A stretch of DNA of 64,000 nt from Rathayibacter sp. Leaf185 (GCF_001423885.1 NZ_LMPP01000001.1:1155543-1219542); one strand, 5' to 3'. Positions 1 through 8,043 are shown, counted from the first letter of the stretch. The notes: a model not told the origin generated them from the letters alone. Program-made: numbers and translations.

Positions 1-312
1 TGGAGCGGATCCGCCCAGCTCGGCCCCGACCTCCCCTCGGCCGTCGCGGAGGTGCGCGAGCGTCACGAGAAGATCCACGTCATCGGGAGCCTCGACCTCG
101 TGCAGACCCTGCTCTCCGAGCGGCTCTTCGATCGACTGACGCTGTGGGTGCACCCGATCCTGCTCGGCGACGGCAAGAAGGTGTTCGCGCAGGGCGCGGT
201 GCCGTCGAACCTGCGGCTGCTCGAGCCGGTGGTCACGTCGCCGCGCGGAGTCGTGCGGCTGCGCTACGAGCGCCTCGACGGGACACCCGCCGTGGGAGTC
301 GTGGAGGCCTGA
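1..312 (+). CDS. Dihydrofolate reductase family (RibD C-terminal-like) protein, 3' part
   Basis: The reading frame is open from the first base, so the 5' end lies outside the window; 103 residues are visible. The segment HVIGSLDLVQTLL followed by LTLWVHPILLGDGKKVF matches the C-terminal half of the RibD_C/DHFR-like fold found in many actinobacterial dihydrofolate reductase family proteins, where the GS-rich strand and the P-x-x-L-G-x-G-x-x-x-F loop bind NADPH. The specific substrate cannot be told; most such stand-alone proteins are uncharacterised NADPH reductases. A weak case for a riboflavin-pathway reductase exists, but no rib genes are nearby. Confidence 0.85.
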   Translation, partial: WSGSAQLGPDLPSAVAEVRERHEKIHVIGSLDLVQTLLSERLFDRLTLWVHPILLGDGKKVFAQGAVPSNLRLLEPVVTSPRGVVRLRYERLDGTPAVGVVEA

Positions 313-387
313 GCCGTCCGCGCCGGAGGAACCGTTCTGCGCGATGCCGCGGTGTCTCGGCCGGACTGGTTCGCTCAGCGGGTGGGA

Positions 388-400
388 CATACTGGCGACG
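388..400 (+). promoter_or_regulatory. Leaderless-type -10 box before the hypothetical protein at 400
   Basis: CATACT at 388-393 lies 6 nt before the GTG at 400, the spacing seen repeatedly in this window for leaderless genes. It favours the GTG at 400 over the upstream in-frame ATG at 352. Confidence 0.5.
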
Positions 401-1191
401 TGCAGGCCGACGACGACGAGCGCGGTGACGACGAGCGCCGGGATCTCGAACGTGCGCTCTACGCGCGGCCCGACGGGGACCCCGAGGCCGACATGCGGCG
501 ACGCGAGGCCGCGCGGCGCCTCCGGATCGCCTCGGAGGACGCCGCGGGCGACCCACGGGACGGGCTCGGCGCAGAAGGCCGGGCCGTCGATGGCGCCTCC
601 GGACCGCCGCACGAGGGTGGTGCCTCCGGGCCCCCGACCGAGCGCGCCTCCCCCGGCCGGCGCGACCGTGCCGAGCCCGCGGCGACGCGCACGCCCAGGC
701 GTCGGGCCGCCCTGATCGCCGCGGGAGCCCTCGCTGCAGGGCTCGCGCTGGGCGCGGCCGCCGCCTCCGTCGCCCTCGACCAACCGCCGGCCACGGCACC
801 GACCGCGAGCCCCGCTGCGACCGCCCGCCCGGCCGACCGGTTCGAGGAGCTCGTCTCGGGCTGGGAGACGACGGCGGATCTGCCGGCCGGTCTCGCCCTG
901 ATCGCGGCCGGCGCCGAGGTGTACACCCCCGGCTTCGAGACGACTCAGAACGACCGGCTCCTGCTCACCGCACCGAACGGGACGTCGCTGTGCCTCGCGC
1001 TCGAGCGGTCCGACGCGACGTTCTCGGCGGGATGCACCGGGCTGGCCGACTTCTTCGAGGGCAACCCGCTGCAGGTGGTCGGCACCGCGCTCGGCGAGGA
1101 CGCACCCGTGTACACGCGGGTGACGCTGAACCCCGACGGGAGCATCGAGGGCGGGTTCCAGCTCGTCGGTGACGATCCGGGCTCCGACTGA
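400..1191 (+). CDS. Membrane-anchored hypothetical protein
   Basis: 263 residues from the GTG preferred here. An Asp/Glu/Arg-rich cytoplasmic N-terminus of about 100 residues is followed by one hydrophobic segment (ALIAAGALAAGLALGAAAA), a Pro/Thr/Ala linker, and an extracytoplasmic domain of about 110 residues with two cysteines (SLCLALERSDATFSAGC) that could form a disulfide. This layout is common for Microbacteriaceae proteins of unknown function. An ATG at 352 would add 16 residues, but the -10 box then lies inside the gene. No function can be assigned. Confidence 0.7.
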   Translation: MQADDDERGDDERRDLERALYARPDGDPEADMRRREAARRLRIASEDAAGDPRDGLGAEGRAVDGASGPPHEGGASGPPTERASPGRRDRAEPAATRTPRRRAALIAAGALAAGLALGAAAASVALDQPPATAPTASPAATARPADRFEELVSGWETTADLPAGLALIAAGAEVYTPGFETTQNDRLLLTAPNGTSLCLALERSDATFSAGCTGLADFFEGNPLQVVGTALGEDAPVYTRVTLNPDGSIEGGFQLVGDDPGSD

Positions 1192-1264
1192 GGCGCGGAC
1201 TCCCGCCCCGACTGCCCGGCGCGACCGTGACATGATCGACCCACGGCGGCGAGAGGGATGTCCA

Positions 1265-1588
1265 ATGGGCCAGCTGATCTACGGGATAGCTCCCGCCATC
1301 GAGATCGACGACCGGGCCCTCCGGCACACCGAGGCGGTCATCATCTCGAAGCTGCGCCGCAACGAGAGCTTCTCGTTCCACTGGGACGGCGAGCCGGATG
1401 TGGGCGAGGACGTCGCGATCGAGCGCCGCGGCACGCACGGAAGCATCTGGGTGTCGAAGAGCTCATCGCTCTACTTCAGCTACGACGAGTACTCGACCGA
1501 GCCGCTGAACCGCGCCTGGATCGATCTGCTCCTCCGGGCCGCGGCGACACCCGCCGGGCTGCGCGTTCTGCCCGAGCCCGCCGCCTAG
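1265..1588 (+). CDS. Small DUF7882-type protein, paralogue 1
   Basis: 107 residues. The core IDDRALRHTEAVIISKLRRN-ESFSFHW, then an IWV segment and LNRAWIDLLL, matches a small Microbacteriaceae family that I recall as DUF7882 (often misnamed ATP-dependent DNA ligase). Two more members occur in this window (1585-1896 minus and 18975-19304 plus). GAGAGGG at 1251-1257 stands 7 nt before the chosen ATG; earlier ATGs lack this spacing. Function is unknown. This copy has diverged most: the family's WLHP segment reads WVSK here. Its stop codon overlaps that of the convergent paralogue within CTAG. Confidence 0.8.
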   Translation: MGQLIYGIAPAIEIDDRALRHTEAVIISKLRRNESFSFHWDGEPDVGEDVAIERRGTHGSIWVSKSSSLYFSYDEYSTEPLNRAWIDLLLRAAATPAGLRVLPEPAA

Positions 1589-1896
1589 GCGGGGCGCGGG
1601 CCGCCCGGCTCCGGGACGAGCTGGAGGCCGCTCTGCGAGCTGGCGGTGATCATCATCGCCTCGATCCAGTCGCGGTTGATCGACGGCTGCCGCCCGCCGT
1701 GGAACCGGTACGAGATCGGCACCGCCGGATGCAGCCAGATCTTCATCCGTCCGCCGCCCATCTCCTGGCCCTGCGACCACGAGAAGGCGAACGACTCGTC
1801 GCGCCGCAGCTTGGCGGTGATGACGATCTCGAGATGGGCGAGGACGCGGTCCTCGAACGGGGCCTCGATGCCTCCGGGGTAGTTCAGCAGTCCCAT
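1585..1896 (-). CDS. Small DUF7882-type protein, paralogue 2
   Basis: 103 residues starting MGLLNY. It shares with the other two copies the pattern D-R-x-L-A-H-L-x-I-V-I-x-x-K-L-R-R-x-E-S-F-x-F-S-W, the IWLHPAVP segment and a closing I/L-N-R-x-W-I. There is no catalytic motif that I recognise, and no signal peptide or membrane segment. The gene is tail-to-tail with paralogue 1, the two stop codons sharing 4 bp. The start follows CGGAGCGTCCC, a usable Shine-Dalgarno sequence. Function unknown; the cytoplasmic, basic-patched helix suggests nucleic acid or protein binding, but this is only inference. Confidence 0.8.
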   Translation of the reverse strand: MGLLNYPGGIEAPFEDRVLAHLEIVITAKLRRDESFAFSWSQGQEMGGGRMKIWLHPAVPISYRFHGGRQPSINRDWIEAMMITASSQSGLQLVPEPGGPRPA

Positions 1897-2007
1897 GGGA
1901 CGCTCCGTCTCCGGCCGGCCGGCCGTTCTGCGCGCGGGCGAGTCCGACGACGCGCCGCATTCTCCCAGCTTCGGATGTGGATCGCTCGGGGGGGCTCTCT
2001 GGTTCCC

Positions 2008-2070
2008 CCGCGAGATGCCACTTGAGTACACGATCGTCGGCGTGTCGCGTACCGAAGTGGCATCTCGCGG
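2008..2070. repeat. Intergenic palindrome with 16-bp perfect arms
   Basis: Arms CCGCGAGATGCCACTT (2008-2023) and its exact complement (2055-2070) surround a 31-nt centre. The element sits between the divergently placed DUF7882 gene and the flavoprotein gene. It lacks a T-run, so it is more like a dispersed intergenic palindrome than a classical terminator. Confidence 0.85.
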
Positions 2071-2147
2071 ACGGGAGCCGCGCGCACAGCGGATGCCGGG
2101 GCGCGCGCGCCAGGATTGCGGTGACCACCACTCGATCGGGAGGCCCC

Positions 2148-3566
2148 GTGCCCGCCAGCACCCAGACCCACGACTACGACGTCGCCGTGATCGGAGCCGG
2201 GCCCGCCGGAACCGCCGCCGCTCTGCGGGCCGCCGAGCTCGGCGCGAGCGTCGTCGTCCTCGAAGCAGCCCGCGTCGGCGGCACCTGCGTGAACACCGGC
2301 TGCGTGCCGACCCGCGTGCTCGCGAAGACCGCGCGGATCATCCGCGAGGCGCGCACCGCCTCCGACTACGGCGTCGACGTCGGCACCCCCGAGATCGACT
2401 GGCCCGCGACCGTCCGCCACGTGCACGAGCGCGTCGACAAGGTGCGCTCGATCAAGCGCGAGGCCGAGCGGTTCGCCGAGGCGGGCGTCGAGCTGGTGCA
2501 CGAGGGTCGCGCGCGCTTCGCCGACGAGAGCACGCTCGTGCTCGACAGCGGCCGTCGCATCACCGCCCGCTCGATCCTGATCTGCGTCGGCGGCCACTCG
2601 CGTCGCCTCCCGATCCCCGGCGCCGATCTGGCGACAGTTCCCGAGGACGTGCTCGATCTGCCGGCGCTGCCGCGACGCGTCGCGGTCATCGGAGGCGGCA
2701 ACACGGGCGCCCAGCTCGTCACCGTCTTCAACGCCTTCGGCTCGGAGGTGACGCTGCTCGACCTGGCGCCGCGCATCCTCACCACCTCGGACGCCAGCAT
2801 CTCGGAGTACGTCGCCGCGGCCTTCGAGCGGCAGGGCGTGCACGTGCACACCGGCATCGAGACGGTGGAGCGCCTCGACCGCGCGAACGACGGGGCGATC
2901 GACATCCGCTGGCGCGACGGCGACGAGACGCGCACCGAGCGGATGGACGCGGTGATCATGGCGACCGGCTGGCCCGCCGACGTCGACGACCTCGGGCTCG
3001 AGAACGCCGGCATCGAGGTGGTGCGCTCGGCGATCCCGGCCGATCAGTACTTCCGCACGATCGTGCCGCACGTCTTCGCGGTCGGCGACGCCAACGGGCG
3101 CGACATGCTCGTGCAGGCGGCGCAGTTCGAGGCGGAGGCGGCGGCCGAGAACGCGGTGCTCGGCGCCAACCGCAGGAGCCCCCAGCACCTGCTCCCGGCG
3201 GGCGGATTCACGGACCCGGACTACGCGGGCGTCGGGTTCACGATCGAGCAGGCGCGCGAGCGGGACGCGCAGTGCGTCGTCGCGTCCGTGCCGTTCTCGG
3301 GGCTGGACCGCGCCGTGATCGACGACCGCGAGAGCGGGTTCCTGACGTTGATCGCCGACCGCCGCCGCGAGCTGCTGCTCGGCGCGCACGCGGTCGGCGA
3401 GAACGCGATCGAGGTGGTGCAGTCGGTGACGACGGCGATGGCGGCCGGAGTCGACGTGGCGACCCTCGCGAACGTGCGGTTCGCCTATCCGACCTACAGC
3501 GCGGTCATCGGGATGGCGGCGCGGGCGCTCCTGGCCGAGCCGGCGCGACCGACCGAGCTCGACTAG
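2148..3566 (+). CDS. Class I pyridine nucleotide-disulfide oxidoreductase family flavoprotein
   Basis: 472 residues. It has an N-terminal FAD-binding GAGPAG (about 16-21), the redox pair GGTCVNTGCVP (Cys47 and Cys52), a central NAD(P) fold with VIGGGNTG, a GDAN FAD motif and a C-terminal dimerisation domain. This is the mercuric reductase/lipoamide dehydrogenase superfamily. The C-terminal HPT catalytic motif of lipoamide dehydrogenase is replaced by YPT (FAYPTYSAV), so it is unlikely to be a true lipoamide dehydrogenase; the substrate is unknown. The GTG at 2148 follows GGGAGG (2138-2143) at good spacing; an in-frame GTG at 2121 lacks this. No merR or lipoyl genes adjoin it. Confidence 0.88.
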   Translation: MPASTQTHDYDVAVIGAGPAGTAAALRAAELGASVVVLEAARVGGTCVNTGCVPTRVLAKTARIIREARTASDYGVDVGTPEIDWPATVRHVHERVDKVRSIKREAERFAEAGVELVHEGRARFADESTLVLDSGRRITARSILICVGGHSRRLPIPGADLATVPEDVLDLPALPRRVAVIGGGNTGAQLVTVFNAFGSEVTLLDLAPRILTTSDASISEYVAAAFERQGVHVHTGIETVERLDRANDGAIDIRWRDGDETRTERMDAVIMATGWPADVDDLGLENAGIEVVRSAIPADQYFRTIVPHVFAVGDANGRDMLVQAAQFEAEAAAENAVLGANRRSPQHLLPAGGFTDPDYAGVGFTIEQARERDAQCVVASVPFSGLDRAVIDDRESGFLTLIADRRRELLLGAHAVGENAIEVVQSVTTAMAAGVDVATLANVRFAYPTYSAVIGMAARALLAEPARPTELD

Positions 3567-3662
3567 CCGATCCGGCGGTGGGACGCCAGCCCCATCGGTG
3601 CACGGCGGCGCCTCCGAATGATGAGGAGCGGGCACTCCGCCCGCCGTCCTGAGAGGAACCCC

Positions 3663-4085
3663 GTGCCGATCTCCGCCGTCGACTACGCCCACATCCGCCT
3701 GACCGTCCGGGACATCGCCGTCTCGCGCGCGTTCTACGACTCCGTCTTCGGGTTCGACGTCGCCTTCGAGGCACCGCCCGCCGACGCCTCCGCGGAGGAG
3801 AAGGAGCAGCTCGCGTTCCTGTTCGGCGGCGTGATCTACCAGTTCGCCGGCGGGCTCCTGGGCCTGCGCCCCGTCGCCGAGGGCGGCGACCGCTTCGACG
3901 AGGACCGCGTCGGACTCGACCACCTGAGCTTCACCGTGGGCAGCACCGACGAGCTGACGGCGGCCGCGGCCGTCCTCGACGAGCTCGGCATCGCGCACGA
4001 GCCGATCAAGGACGCCGGCGGGCAGAGCATCCTCGAGTTCCGCGACCCCGACAACATCGCGCTCGAGATCTCCGCGACGAACTGA
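3663..4085 (+). CDS. VOC (glyoxalase/dioxygenase fold) family protein
   Basis: 140 residues. The opening AHIRLTVRDIAVSRAFYDSVFGF and the later DHLSFTV and FRDPDNIALEI are the paired beta-alpha-beta-beta-beta modules of the vicinal oxygen chelate fold. Metal ligand positions look occupied (His near the N-terminus, His in DHLSF, Glu in the last strand), so a metal-dependent lyase or dioxygenase-like activity is possible; antibiotic-binding members also exist. The GTG at 3663 is chosen because GAGAGGAAC precedes it by a good distance; an ATG at 3618 would give an extra basic leader not typical of the fold. Confidence 0.85.
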   Translation: MPISAVDYAHIRLTVRDIAVSRAFYDSVFGFDVAFEAPPADASAEEKEQLAFLFGGVIYQFAGGLLGLRPVAEGGDRFDEDRVGLDHLSFTVGSTDELTAAAAVLDELGIAHEPIKDAGGQSILEFRDPDNIALEISATN

Positions 4086-4099
4086 GCTCCGTTCCGGCT

Positions 4100-4169
4100 G
4101 CACACCCTCAGCTGAGAGCGGTCGGCCTCCGCCCACTCGGGAGGGACCCCGCCTCAGCTGATGGTGTGC
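4100..4169. terminator. Long inverted repeat between convergent genes
   Basis: GCACACCCTCAGCTGAG (4100-4116) is mirrored at 4153-4169 with one mismatch, giving a 17-bp stem round a 36-nt centre. It lies between the ends of the VOC gene and the acetyltransferase gene and may act as a bidirectional terminator, though no T-run is present. Confidence 0.55.
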
Positions 4170-4185
4170 GCCGCGCGCGAGGCGG

Positions 4186-4968
4186 TCAGGGCCGCCAGAG
4201 GTACGGAGTCGTCGTCGACACCTTCACGAGGCCCGAGCGCTCGAGGATCGGGCGCGAGTACTCGGTCGAGTCGCTGTGCACGAGCGTCCGGCCGAGATCC
4301 AGAGCCGAGCGGGCCCGCACGGCCGTGAGCGCGCGGTAGATCCCGCGTCCGCGGTACTCCTCGAGCGTCGCGCCGCCCCAGATGCCGACGAAGTCGCTGC
4401 CGGGGACGGGCTCCAGGCGTCCGCCGCTGACCATGCGGCCGTCGGCCTCGGCGACCCACAGCTCCATGCCGTCGCGGCGGGCGAGCCGGGCCACGAGCGA
4501 GTCGGCGATCGCGACGTCGACGTCCTCGCCGAACGCGGCGTCGATCATCGCGCTGAAGGCGCGGACGTCGGGCTCGTCCACGACTCGGCGGAGGGTCACA
4601 CCGTCGGGAACGGGAGCGTCGCGGGTGAGCGCCTCGAGCGGGCCGATCATGATCGACTCCGTCTCCTCCGGCGCGAAGCCGTGGTCGAGGAGGGCCTCGT
4701 GGAGGCCCGGTGCGCGGTCGTGGCCGCGGGTCTTCCACTCGACCTTGCGGATCGCGCGGTCGGCGGCGAAGTGCTCGCGAGCGGCCGCGACCAGGTCGCG
4801 GATCGCCTGCGCCCCCGCGCCACCGAGGTCGCGGTAGGTCACGAAGCCGCGACCGCCGGCGAAGGTGACCAGGCGGAGGGGGCCGACCCGCGTCACCGCG
4901 ACGGCGCTCGGCGTCTCGGCATCGGTGCGCAGCTGGTCGTCGTAGGCGTTCAGGTACTCGGTGATCAT
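4186..4968 (-). CDS. GNAT family N-acetyltransferase
   Basis: 260 residues from the ATG at 4968. The C-terminal half holds the GNAT acetyl-CoA site: GGATLEEYRGRGIYRALTA fits the Q/R-x-x-G-x-G/A motif. The N-terminal half looks like a second, degenerate GNAT repeat, as in tandem-GNAT proteins. The substrate is unknown. The start was fixed by the TAGCGT box (4981-4976) with a 7-nt gap; the GTG three codons upstream overlaps that box and so cannot be the start of a leaderless message. It is transcribed divergently from the ABM gene. Confidence 0.85.
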   Translation of the reverse strand: MITEYLNAYDDQLRTDAETPSAVAVTRVGPLRLVTFAGGRGFVTYRDLGGAGAQAIRDLVAAAREHFAADRAIRKVEWKTRGHDRAPGLHEALLDHGFAPEETESIMIGPLEALTRDAPVPDGVTLRRVVDEPDVRAFSAMIDAAFGEDVDVAIADSLVARLARRDGMELWVAEADGRMVSGGRLEPVPGSDFVGIWGGATLEEYRGRGIYRALTAVRARSALDLGRTLVHSDSTEYSRPILERSGLVKVSTTTPYLWRP

Positions 4969-4975
4969 CTGCCCC

Positions 4976-5018
4976 ACGCTACGGGAGGCGTCTCGATGTC
5001 GGTGCCCGCCGCTACGGT
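4976..5018. promoter_or_regulatory. Divergent leaderless promoter pair
   Basis: On the minus strand TAGCGT (4981-4976) lies 7 nt before the ATG at 4968. On the plus strand TACGGT (5013-5018) lies 6 nt before the ATG at 5025. Both genes therefore probably start transcription at or next to their start codons. Confidence 0.7.
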
Positions 5019-5024
5019 CTCGGC

Positions 5025-5327
5025 ATGACCTTCGCGAATGTCGGCACCCTCGGTGCCCTGCCCGGACGCCGCGGCGACCTCGTCGCCCTGCTCACCGCCC
5101 GCAACGACGCGCTCGAGCGCGTCGGCTGCCTCGCCTACGAGGTGGGTGTCTCCGACGACACGGCCGACACGGTGTTCGTGGTCGAGCTGTGGACGAGCGC
5201 CGAGGCTCACCGCGCCTCGCTCGAGCTGCCCGAGGTGCAGGCGGCGATCGCCGCCGCGCGCCCGCTGCTCAGCGGCGAGTTCGGCGGCTTCCGCTTCGAC
5301 GTCGTCGGGTCGCCGCTGCGCGACTGA
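5025..5327 (+). CDS. Antibiotic biosynthesis monooxygenase (ABM)-type quinol monooxygenase
   Basis: 100 residues, the normal length for the YgiN-like ABM fold. The pattern of a first strand, a helix with LLTARNDALERVGCLAYEV, a strand TVFVVELWTS and a terminal helix ending in AAARPLLSGEF fits a dimeric ferredoxin-like ABM protein. Such proteins oxidise quinols or degrade heme or small aldehydes without cofactor; which applies here is unknown. Another ABM protein (35617-35919) and an ABM domain fused to a cupin (42384-43124) occur in the window. Expression is probably from a leaderless message (TACGGT, 6-nt gap). Confidence 0.85.
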   Translation: MTFANVGTLGALPGRRGDLVALLTARNDALERVGCLAYEVGVSDDTADTVFVVELWTSAEAHRASLELPEVQAAIAAARPLLSGEFGGFRFDVVGSPLRD

Positions 5328-5355
5328 ACCCGGCTGCGCGGCTGACGCCCTGCCC

Positions 5356-5486
5356 GCTGGTCGAGTAGGCGCCGCAGGCGGCACATCGAGACCCACCACC
5401 GTCAGCACGGTGACTCTGAGGGCTCCGCTTCGGGAGCAGGTGGATCTCGACACGCCCGCGCCCGCTCCGCGGGCTACTCGATCAGC
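5356..5486. repeat. Microbacteriaceae-type intergenic inverted repeat
   Basis: GCTGGTCGAGTAG (5356-5368) is mirrored with one mismatch by CTACTCGATCAGC (5474-5486). Inside lies a second pair, TCGAGACCCACC and GGTGGATCTCGA, also with one mismatch. I recall very similar nested repeats scattered between genes in Microbacteriaceae genomes. It separates the ABM gene from the end of the Asp23 locus and may act as a terminator. Confidence 0.8.
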
Positions 5487-5500
5487 GAGGGGGGCGGCGG

Positions 5501-5905
5501 TCAGTTCCCGGTGACCTGGCCGATGAGGTCCTGGATGAAGGGGACGATGTCCTGGGCCTGGTCGACGCTGGCGAACGCCGTGGCGAACAGGGGCCAGATC
5601 GAGCCGATCAGGGTCGCGACGACGGCGGCGACGGCCGCCACCCAGGCGAGTGCCGCCTTGCGCGACACGAAGGCGAGGGCGAGGGCGGCGAGGCCGATCA
5701 CGAAGCTGATCACGATCGAGAGCGTGATGGCGCCGACCGGGACGTCGAGGACGCCGACGGTCGTGGCGTCAGCAGCGCCGATCAGCCCGAGCACGGGCAG
5801 CAGGACGGCGAGGACGACGATCGCGCTGACCACCACGCCGGTCGCGAAGGCGATCCAGGCGGCCCGGGGCTTCCGGCGCGAACCGCCGAAGGAGCGTGTC
5901 CTCAT
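5501..5905 (-). CDS. Small four-helix membrane protein at the end of the Asp23 locus
   Basis: 134 residues. After a basic N-terminus (MRTRSFGGSRRKPR) come hydrophobic segments at roughly 15-40, 50-75 and 80-105, then a short polar tail ending in IGQVTGN. It resembles DUF4190/DUF4064-like small integral membrane proteins, but I cannot name it. It starts 4 nt after the stop of the Asp23/amphipathic-repeat gene, so the two are translated together, and it is the last gene of this minus-strand run. The location suggests an envelope function. Confidence 0.7.
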   Translation of the reverse strand: MRTRSFGGSRRKPRAAWIAFATGVVVSAIVVLAVLLPVLGLIGAADATTVGVLDVPVGAITLSIVISFVIGLAALALAFVSRKAALAWVAAVAAVVATLIGSIWPLFATAFASVDQAQDIVPFIQDLIGQVTGN

Positions 5906-5909
5906 CGGA

Positions 5910-6770
5910 CTACTCCTGCCCGGCGCGGTGCGAGGTGGCGTCGGAGGAGGACGATTTGCTCTCGACCGGCTCGATCTCGACGGCGACCGGCGTCGCGGTG
6001 CTGTCCGATCCTCCGTCGGCGCGCTCGACCTCGACGCGAACGACGAACTCGGCGGCGGCAGGCGCCTCGACCTCGACCGTGCGATCGGCGACGGAGCCGT
6101 CGTGTGCAGCGGTCTGGGTGTCGCCGGCCTCGCGCTCCTCGTCCAGCGCGTCGGCGGCCGAGTCGAGCGCGTCCGCCGTCTGCTCACGCGCGGCGTCGAC
6201 CGCGTCGCGAGCCGAGTCGAGCGCGGTGCGGGTCGACTCGCGCGCCGTATCGAGCGCGTCTCCCGCCGACTCGCGCGCCGTGTCGAGCGCATCACCCGCA
6301 GCGGTCGCGGCGGTCGAGGCCGCGTCGCGCGCCTTGTCGACGAGGGGCTCGCCGTACTCGCGCTCGTCGTCGGGCGCCTCGATCGGGTCGAACGGGCCGT
6401 GCACGTCGGTGACGGTGACGTTGACGACGACGGAGTCGTCGGTGAGCGGAGCAGCGGAGCGGGACACCTGCTCGCGGGTCTCGTCGATCACGGCCTTCAC
6501 CCTGTGGGGGTACTCGACGACCAGGTCGAGGTCGACCGTGGTGACGCCGTCGGCGCGGCTGACCGTGACTCCGGGGCTCGTGCTGGTGCCCAGCACGGCG
6601 CGCGAGGCGCGGTCGAGGCTGCGGGCGGCGGTGCCGCCGAGGTGGTGGACACCGGTGACGCCGGCAGCGGTCTCGGCCGCGGCGGTCGCCACGAGGTGCT
6701 CGATCGACTCGCCCTCGGGGTGGCCGCGGTCTACGGCACCGAGGTCGATCGTGCGGTCGGTATCGGTCAT
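5910..6770 (-). CDS. Asp23/Gls24 family protein with amphipathic repeat tail
   Basis: 286 residues. Residues 1-125 form an Asp23/Gls24 domain (AAGVTGVHHLGG, VDLDLVVEYPHRV, VNVTVTDVHGP). Residues about 135-200 are an amphipathic Ala/Asp/Arg/Glu tract built on repeats of about 11 residues such as AGDALDTARES, like LEA or apolipoprotein helices. The rest is acidic and Ser/Thr-rich. Asp23 proteins sit at the inner face of the membrane and bind AmaP. The tail could coat membrane lipid or protect it under stress; that is inference. Translation starts after AGGAGC. A strong hairpin (6813-6840) separates it from amaP. Confidence 0.8.
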   Translation of the reverse strand: MTDTDRTIDLGAVDRGHPEGESIEHLVATAAAETAAGVTGVHHLGGTAARSLDRASRAVLGTSTSPGVTVSRADGVTTVDLDLVVEYPHRVKAVIDETREQVSRSAAPLTDDSVVVNVTVTDVHGPFDPIEAPDDEREYGEPLVDKARDAASTAATAAGDALDTARESAGDALDTARESTRTALDSARDAVDAAREQTADALDSAADALDEEREAGDTQTAAHDGSVADRTVEVEAPAAAEFVVRVEVERADGGSDSTATPVAVEIEPVESKSSSSDATSHRAGQE

Positions 6771-6812
6771 GGGGTGCTCCTAGTAGTTCTCGACCCGCGA
6801 TGGCGGGCGCTC

Positions 6813-6840
6813 TCCGGCCCTCCCGAACAGGAGGGCCGGA
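6813..6840 (-). terminator. Strong hairpin between amaP and the Asp23-repeat gene
   Basis: TCCGGCCCTCC and its exact complement form an 11-bp GC stem round a 6-nt loop. It lies in the 83-bp gap after the amaP stop codon. There is no T-run, so it may be a terminator, an attenuator or an mRNA stabiliser. Confidence 0.6.
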
Positions 6841-6853
6841 CGGTGGTGCCCGG

Positions 6854-7456
6854 TCAGCTCACGCGGGCGGGGCTGCTCGCGCGGCTGCGGAGTCCCCCGA
6901 CGATCTGGATGACGACGGGGGTCTCCTCTCCGAGCAGCGCGTCCCAGCGGCGGACGGCCGTGTCGATGCTGCGACGCACCTGCACCGGCGAGACGCCGCG
7001 GCGGGTGTGCGCGGTGACGCGGAGGACGTTCTGCTGACGGATCTCGAACGCGGTGACGTCGACGGAGACGATGGCGGAGTCGTGCGACAGCGCCTCCTCG
7101 AGGACCTGCTCGGCGACCTTCGCGTCGATGGTCACCGACCCGCCGGTCGGGGTGCCCGCTCCCGAGCCCGACCCGACGCGCAGCAGCGTCGAGGTGCGGC
7201 CGCGGCCCTGGCGCACGATGAAGCGCACCAGCAGGAGGATCAGGACGAGCGCGACGACCGCGCTCACCCACAGGATCCAGGGCTGGCCGTTCAGAGCGTC
7301 GGTCGTCGGCTGCGTCGCGTCGTCGGCGGCCGTCGAGACGGTCTGCTGCACGTCCGGGAGGAGCGACCCCGCCGCGACGGCACCGCCGACGACGAGGAGC
7401 ACGAGCCCCACGACGAACAGCAGCAGCCGGTTGAGGAATCGATTCGTGGTGGTCAT
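6854..7456 (-). CDS. amaP: Alkaline shock response membrane anchor AmaP
   Basis: 200 residues. Two membrane segments near the N-terminus (RLLLFVVGLVLLVVGGAVA and a second at about 60-80) are followed by a cytoplasmic basic linker and a C-terminal domain of about 100 residues with strands VSVDVTAFEI and VLRVTAHTRRG. This is the AmaP architecture, the protein that anchors Asp23 to the membrane in Gram-positive bacteria. The neighbours on both sides are Asp23-type proteins. The start overlaps the previous stop as ATGA (7456-7453), so it is translationally coupled to the DUF6286-like gene. Confidence 0.82.
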   Translation of the reverse strand: MTTTNRFLNRLLLFVVGLVLLVVGGAVAAGSLLPDVQQTVSTAADDATQPTTDALNGQPWILWVSAVVALVLILLLVRFIVRQGRGRTSTLLRVGSGSGAGTPTGGSVTIDAKVAEQVLEEALSHDSAIVSVDVTAFEIRQQNVLRVTAHTRRGVSPVQVRRSIDTAVRRWDALLGEETPVVIQIVGGLRSRASSPARVS

Positions 7457-8043
7457 CGGACCGTCCCCTTCTCGGAGAGGCGCACGCGGGCGCGCAGGCG
7501 GGGGCTGTAGTCGTAGGTCGCCAGTTCGGCGTCGACGGCCTCGCGGATGCTGCCGATGTCGGTGCTGCGGCCCGACGTGCGGGCCACGGTGACGCCGACC
7601 GTGCTCTTGCCGATCGACACCGACACCTGGTCGGGATCGACGTCGCTGGCGTAGGCGGCGGTGCGGGCGACGCTCTGGGCGATCACGCGGTCGTCGACCA
7701 CGGTGGCGGTGCGGCCGGAGCCGGCGGTCCGACGTCCGCGACGCCCGGGGGCGACCGACAGGACGAGCAGGACGAGCCCGATCACGGCCGCGACGGCTCC
7801 CGCGGCGGCGGTCAGCGCGATGGGGGCGCTGGCGGCCCCGAGGAGGGCGGTCGCGCCGTCCTCCGGGGCCACGAGCAGCGCGGGCTGCCCGAGAGCAGCG
7901 AGCACCGCCTCCGTGCCGAGCCATGCGAACAGCACGATCAGCACGACGGCGAGGACGATCGCCGAGCCGGAGCGCGACGAGTGCGTCTCGCGACGGAGGA
8001 TGCGCGGGTACAGCGACCCGGCGGTGGTGGTGGGGGTCGTCAC
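7453..8043 (-). CDS. DUF6286-like membrane protein of the Asp23 operon
   Basis: 196 residues from the GTG at 8043, which follows AAGGAGGG and overlaps the preceding stop as GTGA. Two long hydrophobic segments (about 30-55 and 75-105) are followed by a basic stretch PGRRGRR and a soluble domain of about 85 residues with a strand pattern akin to Asp23 (VSVSIGKSTVGVTVART). This matches the DUF6286 proteins that accompany Asp23/AmaP in actinobacteria. Role unknown; the topology suggests a second membrane anchor. Transcribed within a chain of 4-bp overlaps. Confidence 0.75.
   Translation of the reverse strand: MTTPTTTAGSLYPRILRRETHSSRSGSAIVLAVVLIVLFAWLGTEAVLAALGQPALLVAPEDGATALLGAASAPIALTAAAGAVAAVIGLVLLVLSVAPGRRGRRTAGSGRTATVVDDRVIAQSVARTAAYASDVDPDQVSVSIGKSTVGVTVARTSGRSTDIGSIREAVDAELATYDYSPRLRARVRLSEKGTVR

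Noticed and set aside
5896-6783. Plus-strand serine-rich frame opposite the Asp23-repeat gene
   Set aside because: Its repeats mirror the Asp23 tail on the other strand and it has no ribosome site.
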